A stretch of 64,000 bases of DNA from positions 17,078,501 to 17,142,500 of the forward strand of contig CP142456.1 of the NCBI GenBank assembly GCA_038049695.1. The letters are read 5' to 3'. How positions within the stretch are numbered: position 1 is the first letter of the stretch; the number at the start of each line of letters is the position of its first letter. The notes below the pieces were generated by a model that did no database searches, was not told where the DNA came from, and worked only from the letters and a program-made list of their open reading frames with translations. This stretch comes from Cinnamomum chago. Lineage: Eukaryota > Streptophyta > Magnoliopsida > Laurales > Lauraceae. Positions 56,832 through 64,000 of the stretch are shown here, piece after piece. The position numbers and the translations under genes were made by a program.

Positions 56832-57803
56832 ACCTATTTGTAACTATTGAGATAGTGTGCGCTATTTTACAATTACAGAAAACCATTGGGAGTTTCTCGA
56901 AAATACTAAAAAGATAGAAATCTATATATTGGAAGTGTCACCCAGTCTAAGCAACAGTTCCTCGTGATCGGCTTGAAATAATTCAGTAGCTTAGTTTCTT
57001 CCTCACGTTTGAGGAGAAAACCCTAGAAATCACAATGTCCTGGTATTAGTGCCAGCCTCAAAGCAACATGCTCACCTCTAAACAAGGTTATCGATGGAGA
57101 TTGATTGAGAGAAGAACATGTTTTTAGGGTATTATGCCCCAGTCAACCCAGTGCCTTTGTGTTGACTTCCTGATTACTTTGTTCCTTTTCAAGAGTTTGA
57201 AAAGGATTTTCACATTTTCGGTGCCTTCTTGGTGATCATGAGGACCCCAAAAGCAGTGTTGATCAAACGTAAAAGTCCGTTCGGGTAAGTTTTTTCTTCA
57301 GCGGGACCCTTTTTCAGGTTCAGCTAAGTTTTGTCCGAGTCTAGATCGGTTCAATAGTGGTATTTTACCCACTCCAAGTCTCCGCTGGGTTTGACAGAAG
57401 TTTTCTCTTAGTCTTAAGTAACTTTCCTATCTTCCCAATGCTTCAGCTGAAGCAAAGTTATCATAAAAAAGGCTTTGGTTCATTAAAAAAGAAAAGTACT
57501 GCTTCATCAAACCTTTGTACGGGTTATTATTTTTTAGTCTTCATTACTTTTAGATTTGTGAGTTCAGGTTTAAGATATAATCCAAGCAAAGGAAAGATAA
57601 TCCTAGTGGTTTCTCATCCTCAATAGGAAACCTAGATCCTAATTCTAGAGCTTATATCAGAGAATTATTTAATGAAAGGAATTATAATAAAGGAGACTAT
57701 TCTCTTACGAGCATACTGCATGTGCCGTCCAACTCTATGTGGTCCACCTAGGCCTACCTTTAATCATCGATCAATGTAGCCCATTTGATGCTCCTCTTCC
57801 TTT
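56832..57803. other. No assignable feature
   Basis: An open frame at 57357-57626 shows no family motif. I see no repeat, RNA gene or exon I can support. Confidence 0.45.
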
Positions 57804-58067
57804 CACTACAAAAAAGTGACACTTACCAGTGGTCGAACTGCATTTAGCGGCGGATTTTTTCCCATCGCTAAAAATAACTTTTTGCGACGAAATTCTTTTT
57901 CCGCTACTAACGCTACCTTTGTGGACTCTTGACAGACCTTCTAAGGTAAATCCCTGAAATTAGTGGGGGGGGGAAATGTATTCATTGGCGAAACTTTGAC
58001 CTTTAGCGGAAGAAGGAAAAAAACACCGCTAAAGCCACAACGGTATATGCCGCTAAAGGTCTTTTTT

Positions 58068-58075
<8 letters not shown>
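57804..58075. mobile_element. CACTA-like remnant
   Basis: The left end CACTACAAAAAAGTGAC fits the CACTA terminal repeat. Internal subterminal motifs tttagcggcg, cgctaaaa, ttagcgg and ccgctaaag are in both orientations. The right end ggtctttttttgtg would be ttttttgtagtg, but it is overwritten by a (gt)n run. The 3-bp target duplication cannot be checked. Confidence 0.6.

Positions 58076-58124
<49 letters not shown>
58069..58124. repeat. (GT)n(GA)n microsatellite
   Basis: About ten gt units followed by about seventeen ga units, starting exactly where the CACTA-like end should be. Confidence 0.95.
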
Positions 58125-58127
<3 letters not shown>

Positions 58128-58747
58128 AGAATTAGGACCAATTTTGCACTTACTGAAACTGCACTCACCGTTGAATAGAATCTAAAAAAAATCTTAAGAT
58201 GTCATGAAATTTTTAAGTTTGTTAAATTTAGGGATAGAATAATTTGCTGGGGCTGATTATTTTGGCTTCCTCTTGTCCATAAGCGAACTTTTTATATTGA
58301 TTGGTTCCTAAATATAATATGGTGAGCACAATAATTGAGTAATTGTCTTTTAGCTATTTTAACATCCTGGTTATGATACACCTGTTTCTCATGTTATTTA
58401 TAACTTATCGTAGTCGTCTACCAAGAAAATGAAAATAAGATACTTATTATGATCTTGGAAAGAAGTACTAATCCTGTTTAGATGAGACATGCAGACAGTG
58501 AATTCACATATGGGGGCCATGTCTAGGGATTCAAAGTAAGAAGTACTTTCTATCAAAAGAACTAAAATTGAAAGGTGAAGTTCCACAAATGACCATTAAT
58601 GATCACCCAACCATCGCTGAACTTAGTCAAATCCTAAGAAAGTGAGGTGGCTTATACATGACTACATCTCCATTTTATATCTTTCACTACCCTTCCTTAG
58701 GAGCCACTTTATCATTAATTAACACCCAGGTATTCAATGAAGGTAAG
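58125..58747. other. No assignable feature
   Basis: AT-rich sequence without motif. It ends with gtaag (58743-58747), the left duplication of the solo LTR. Confidence 0.5.
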
Positions 58748-61622
58748 TGTAACACCCCGACCCACCTTAATCCCAATTTAGGGTTAATTAACTTAGATTA
58801 GTAGCTTGAATGATGTTTTGAATGTAATTGGGCTTGATTAGGTAGAATTAGTTGGGGTTGACCATGAACTAGGTAGACTATGAATTTTGGAGTGTTTTGC
58901 GCTTTTGTGCGTGTACTTACAATTTTATAGATTTTTAGTGCATTGCATAAAGCATAGCATGGGCTTTGATTTTCATGTTTTGACCCAATGGATTCAAATC
59001 CATCTTGACCCATTTCCAACCCATTTTTCTAGCCCAAGCCCCTTTTTGAAAATTTCAGTCCCGTACTGGACTTGCATGCAACTACAGGAAATCCCAGCTC
59101 AAAAACTCATTCTTCCTCATTTCAAACGGATCTTCCTTCATTTCCAGCTGAGTATCATCTTCTCTACCTCTCTATTACTTCATCTCTTTTCCAAGAGCTT
59201 CTCAAGATTGAATGGTTAGTGACCTTGCATGTGAGATTTGTGGACTCCATCTTCATCTTCATCTTCTCCAAGTCTCCATTTCCTTTAAGTGTGCTTCATC
59301 TTCTTCATTGGTAAGTATTTCTCATTCTTTCCTTTGCTTTTGCTTCAAATCAGTGAGAAGGTGTTACAATTCGTACATGCATCTTCTTCTCCCTCTTTCC
59401 ATTTCATTTCATCATTTTAGGTTGCTTCTTGATCTTACACTTTTGGGGTTTTTACTTTGGAGAGCTTGGCCTTGCTAGGAGGGATTGATTTGGTGTAGAA
59501 TTCGAATTTAAACACCTTAAGGCAAGTTAAACTTACATGATTGTATGCATGCTTTTTTATTTGATCCTTTGAATATGTTCAATCATGTTAGACAACCATT
59601 TCCCTGCTCAAAAATGGATTTTGTACATGTTTCGATGTTAAAAGGATTGATCTTTTGTTGATTTTAATGGTGGTTGAATGGTGATGTTTATGAGCATGTT
59701 TGGAGGCTCATTTTTGTGTATCAATGTTGCTTGAAGGCTGGGAGTAGGCAATGGATGGTTTGGAAGAGGACAGGAAAATCCAGATTTTGGACTCAGAAAT
59801 CTGCACTGCCTGCTCTAGCGCGTATCTGTCTACTCTAGCGCGTGTGCTTGTTGTTTGGACGTCCTGGACTGTCCGCTCGAGCGCGTTTTGGCCCGCTCGA
59901 GCGAGTTTTGGCCCGCTCGAGCGGATGGGCCCATTGGGCCCAACAGTGCGAACTTCGAATGGCCATAACTTAGTAACCGTACGTCCGTTTTTGGAGTTCC
60001 ACATACCGTCGGAAAGCTCTTGAAGTGTAGAATCCAATGGTCCAGACATATATTTGATTGGAAATTTTGGGAATAAGTGGATATTGGATTTTATTAAAAA
60101 CTATGGCAACCGGATGGTACCACAAGCCAAGCGTTGAACCGTAGTATGTTTAGATTAATTGGCCTAACAGTTTGACCTTTAGGATGGATACCTTGAACAT
60201 TTTATCATGACCAATGGACTTGTATACTATGTGGATGCGGTTTGAGCAACCGTGCACCCACAAGGGACCTCGTGTTCTTCGAAATTGAGATCCGAACCAA
60301 ATGTGTTATACTAGGGGATTCGGTGTCCAAATTATGTAACGCCAAGGGTTGTTTTGTAAGCCACCAACACCAAAATCCTTAGTACTATACTGAGTTGGAC
60401 GGTGAAGATCCCGAGAGTTCCCAAGACCGTAGGATCGGCTTGTTTTATATCTTGATTCCGTCTATGATTTATGTACATGCATTGCATTCCGTTTCCAGTA
60501 CTCTCGTATGACTTGATCATACTTCTGTCTAGTTATGTATATCTTGCTTGTGCACCTGCTTATATTATATCGGTTTCCGCTTCTATTCAGCTAAATCTTG
60601 ATAAGCTCTGAATTATGATATGATCTGTTCTGTATATGTTATGTTAATTTGTACGTTTATTCCGCGAGTCGGCACCACTTGGCTTCGACCCTATCTATGT
60701 CAGACCCGGCTAAGTGTGGGTTTAGTATATATTTCTCTCCCTCTGCAGATGGGATTATATTCTAAGGGTTGACCGGCACCCTAGGTCCACAATGGGGAGT
60801 TTTGGGCCCTCTATCCCCTAGTGGCACCACCCTGTTCTGTTCTGTTCTGTTTTCTGCTCACTTTACATACATGTTTACATAGTTAATTTGAGAGAATACA
60901 GCTAATGTTGATGTGCCATTTAGTTCTGTTATTGTGTATACCTGTAAAATTTTGATTCGTACGTCTCATGCTTATTCATGCTCAGATTTGCTTAGTAATT
61001 ATGCTTTGACCTCCTGTGACTTATATCTGTCTAACAATTTCATTTGTTACATGTTATATGATTTGTATCTGTTTATCTTGCTTAGCTTAGTCTAATGGTG
61101 CTACATTTGGCGTTACAGGTGACTACCTCGATGCCACCAGCCCGGAGATCCACGAGGAGGAGGAATCTCCCTGTCACGTAGCTAAATGGACTTCTGATGA
61201 TGTCTTCTAGACATCTACTCGCTGAGATTGGACGAAAAATCACCCATGGACCGTGGCTTGGATTGCCACATCTTTTGTTATAGTTTATAAACTTGTTTAG
61301 ACTATGGCTTGTAAACCTTAACTTAATGTACTTTTTTCTCTTTCTATCTCTTGAATTTAAACTTGAATCTCTAATCTATGCTCATGAACCTTATGCTCTA
61401 TAACTTGATGCATTGATGTTGTTGGATTACGATTTGATATCTATTTGACAGAAATTACACAGGTGGAAATACAGGTAAGTAGAAAATTTGAAACCTCACA
61501 CGTGAAATCCTGCGGGTGAATTCCGTTCGTGGGGGAAAAGGGTCAATTTGTTTGACTCGAATCCCCATGCGGGCGTTTTTCGCGCCTCGAAATGGGTGCA
61601 TTCTCGGGCTCGGGGCGTGACA
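58748..61622 (+). mobile_element. Second gypsy solo LTR (about 2.9 kb)
   Basis: Starts TGTAACACCCCGACCCACC and ends GGGCTCGGGGCGTGACA, flanked by perfect GTAAG duplications (58743-58747, 61623-61627). It shares with the solo LTR at 30681 the gagtcggcaccact block (60666; 32759 there) and the tgatgatgtc...tagaca block near the 3' end (61196; 33340 there). A gtaag donor lies at 59311. No internal domain remains. Confidence 0.88.
59813..59926. repeat. Cluster of CCGCTCGAGCG palindromes
   Basis: Three CCGCTCGAGCG(C/A/G)G sites (59873, 59893, 59913) and two ctctagcgcgt half-like sites (59815, 59833) in about 110 bp of the solo LTR. Confidence 0.85.
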
Positions 61623-61627
61623 GTAAG

Positions 61628-62257
61628 CAAATGGGCCCTTAGTATAATTTAAAAGGGGGTCGACATAGAGAATTACTTTAAGGTATTAACAGATATTGAG
61701 AGAGTATCTTACCTTTAATTCCACCATCTAGATTCGGAAAAATGTATAGCCACAGCAGATATTTTCGACGATTTCATTTCTCTCTGTAATTGAGTCTGTA
61801 ACCTTATTTCAAGTACTGAAAGATTTCAAAGACATCATTTACCATTCAGCCTCCGACTTAATGAGATGGCGAGTTAAACCTCATCACACCTTTACTGCTT
61901 ACCATGCATTGAAACATTTGAGACTAAGCTAATTTAATTTTTCATCATCTTCCAACTGCCTCATCCTGTTTTTAACTTGTTTCTACATTCTATCAAGTTA
62001 CTGAATGTGACAAATAGGCATGCATGCATACATGTACATATGAATGCATAAAAGTTTGTGTGTACGAATATAATAGCTCCATATTGGTACGCTTGTGAGG
62101 CCACCTAGAACCATGTCAAACATTGGGGTTGAAGTGGGGTAGGGAAATCTGAAGGCTTGTGCATGGATTAGGTAAAATCCGAAATCAGTATAATTAGAGC
62201 ATTATAGATACAGATTTTGAAGCCCTAAAGTCCCAACAGAGAAGATTTTGGTTGGCG
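61628..62257. other. No assignable feature, possibly host intron
   Basis: AT-rich sequence. I looked on the minus strand for K-box exons that would follow the MADS exon at 62518 and found none I could support. Confidence 0.45.
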
Positions 62258-62426
62258 AAAGTGATGATATTATCTACATCGAAATTTTTTCTTATTTTTT
62301 TATAAAGGATAAATGAAGTAAAACAGTTCGTAATGATGATAAAAGTGATGATATTATCTAAATCAATATTTTTTTTGTTATTTTTATCCAAAGGATAAAT
62401 GAAGTAAAACAGTTCGTAATGATGAT
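62258..62426. repeat. 84-bp tandem duplication
   Basis: aaagtgatgatattatctac begins at 62258 and again at 62342. Both copies end in aaacagttcgtaatgatgat. Differences are limited to the T-rich middle. Confidence 0.85.
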
Positions 62427-62517
62427 AAAACTTCTCATACCTATTACACAGTTATGAACATGCCACTTAATCCTACCAACTGAGAATAGGGAGTATCAGA
62501 AGATAGAGAAAGGGTAC

Positions 62518-62596
62518 CTTTTCGTTTTCTGTTGCTACATTGACAACGTCAATGATTTTTGAGTGCTCCTGATAGCGATCGATTGTCTTTTCCATT
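62518..62596 (-). CDS. Candidate exon 2 of a MIKC-type MADS-box gene (partial)
   Basis: On the minus strand a ttgtttcag acceptor precedes a 79-nt open exon that ends AAG before a gtaccc donor. With phase 1 removed it reads MEKTIDRYQEHSK and then a variable tail ending ATENEK. MIKC-type MADS genes have an exon of about this length right after the MADS-domain exon, beginning like SMxKTIxRYxxHxK, closest to SOC1/TM3-type proteins. It would form the start of the I domain of a transcription factor. The MADS-domain exon should lie to the right, beyond the window or behind a long intron. The K-box exons should lie to the left and are not seen. It could also be a lone duplicated exon. Confidence 0.5.
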
Positions 62597-64000
62597 CTGA
62601 AACAACCCAAAATATAAGATGTCAACACTAGATTAACTCATGTTGATTGGCAAGCATACTGCAATTTTTTGCACCAGATGATTAACTACTCTCAAATTAA
62701 AAAAATAAAAATAAAAAACAGAAAAGCCAACAGCCAAAATTCATCAATGAGGTACAAAGTCATCAATCGTTTACTTGTAAATTGAACGGCCAACATAGGG
62801 TGAAGGATCAGTGGAGCTAATGATAAACTACATGGTTGGCACCTTAATCAAATGATACATGCATGCCTAACATATGAATCAGCACTAACACTAAAGCTAT
62901 TAAAGCTCATTTGCATTATTGTGTCATATGCTTAAGTGCTAAACTCTCAGTATATAATTATCTGCTTGGATGGATTGTAGTGAACTAATAGAAAATTCAT
63001 TCATAGACAAGGTCCTTAAGTAGCATTTCGTTGCGAGAGCATGATAATAAGCAACTTGCACTTGATAAAGGCAGAATTATGCCTTACAGAACGATTTTGA
63101 GGGGCCAAGAAAAGAAAAGGTATCATCCAGCTGGTGGGGTATTGGAAAAATTAATGGAATTGATTTTTTCTTCATTTGATAATTGACAGATTTACAAAAA
63201 GCTTGTCATCCGATATTTTCCAGGAACAATGCAAAACACATTAGGCAAAGTCATTTGGTGGAATTAAAATGATTCTAGGAACTCAATTCGTGCATCATCA
63301 ATAGCATATGCACAAGATGGGAATATTTACAATAGAATGTATCTTCAAAGCTAATAAAGATGTAGTTAACATGATCTCCAGTTCATCAAATGTAGTAAGA
63401 TTCTCATTGGAATTATATCCAGTGTTTGGTTACCGTAATCATTGGAGAGCAATTCAAGTTTGCAGATTGTTGTTTGCAAGATCCAAGATGATCATGGTTG
63501 ACAGGGTATATATAAAGGCTGAGATTGTTCGCTATTATGAACTGTTTAATTCATAGCTTTTTTTTACTGTTTGATTGGTTTACCTTTCTTTGGGCTTGTA
63601 ATTCATGGATCACTTGATTCTATGGTGAACAGCTCATTTTCAAGGATTTTGATTGGCTCAGTTCACTACTCTTTCTAAAGATGGCCTTTTCCTTTAGACA
63701 AAAAAAAAAAAAAAGTCGAAATATCCCATGATCTTTTCCCTCTTTCAATAGTTGAATATGGATGTCTGCTGCCTCTATATCTACTTTATCCCAAATGGCT
63801 GCAGATCTAGCATTTGGGGATTTTTTCAAATCTTTTCTATCTGTAAGCATTCTTAGAAAAGCCCACAACACCAATGGTACAGTTAATTGAAAATGGGAAT
63901 GCACTAAAAGAAACAGGAAGATCTATTTAAAGCCTCTAAATGATTTTGGGTGGCTTCTTTTGAGAGGTCGGATTATGATCCTGTGTGAGATGGAACTTAG
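62597..64000. other. No assignable feature, possibly first intron of the MADS gene
   Basis: AT-rich. A 15-A run lies near 63700. Open frames at 63308-63556 (plus) and 63620-63904 (minus) show no known motif. No MADS-domain exon is visible. Confidence 0.45.

Noticed and set aside
61680..61930. Candidate K-box exons of the MADS gene on the minus strand
   Set aside because: Two donor-like gtaag sites (near 61723 and 61915) were examined, but the sequence before them does not read as K-box protein in any frame.
1..64000. tRNA, rRNA or organelle-derived sequence
   Set aside because: I saw no tRNA-like cloverleaf, rRNA block or organelle gene. This is a visual check only.

Overview
This is a plant nuclear window, almost certainly from a seed plant, made mostly of nested and decayed transposable elements. 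I see no intact host gene. The evidence is Ty1/copia and Ty3/gypsy pol fragments of plant lineages (Tat with dual RNase H and an antisense ORF, Athila-like, Sirevirus-type), initiator-Met-type primer binding sites, hAT/CACTA-like and LINE remnants, and one exon that reads like a plant MIKC-type MADS-box gene.

Layout, left to right. (1) 1-3965: two head-to-tail fragments of one copia family, ending in a 3' LTR. (2) 3966-11572: the 3' part of a Tat/Retand-type gypsy element. It carries protease, RT, two RNase H domains, integrase, an antisense extra ORF (8552-10671) and a 3' LTR (11009-11572). (3) 11573-46873: a tandem array of about nine units of roughly 1.4-1.7 kb. Each unit joins an LTR-like promoter module, a short predicted 5' intron and a truncated gypsy gag. 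The array has been invaded by a hAT-like element (14106-14816), a young copia with identical LTRs (15596-21536) and an older copia (27059-42687). That older copia contains a gypsy solo LTR (30681-33784) and a third copia (33792-40978), which itself contains a Sirevirus-type solo LTR (38932-40529). Target-site duplications support each of these steps. (4) 46874-50081: pol tail, 3' UTR and LTR of an Athila-like gypsy. (5) 50090-51180: a dead RTE-type LINE fragment on the minus strand. (6) 51181-58747: mostly unassigned DNA with a hAT-like MITE, a 5'-truncated LINE with 12-bp duplications and poly(A), a CACTA-like remnant and a microsatellite. (7) 58748-61622: a second gypsy solo LTR. (8) 61628-64000: apparently host DNA with one 79-nt candidate MADS-box exon on the minus strand.

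No coding region here is open from end to end. The most intact is the copia at 15596-21536, with one frameshift and two nonsense codons between identical LTRs. The most unusual feature is the LTR-promoter/gag tandem array. Its units share the same fusion junction and several of the same stop codons, which suggests it was amplified as a satellite-like unit after the gag was already dead. All comparisons were made by eye; no database search was run.
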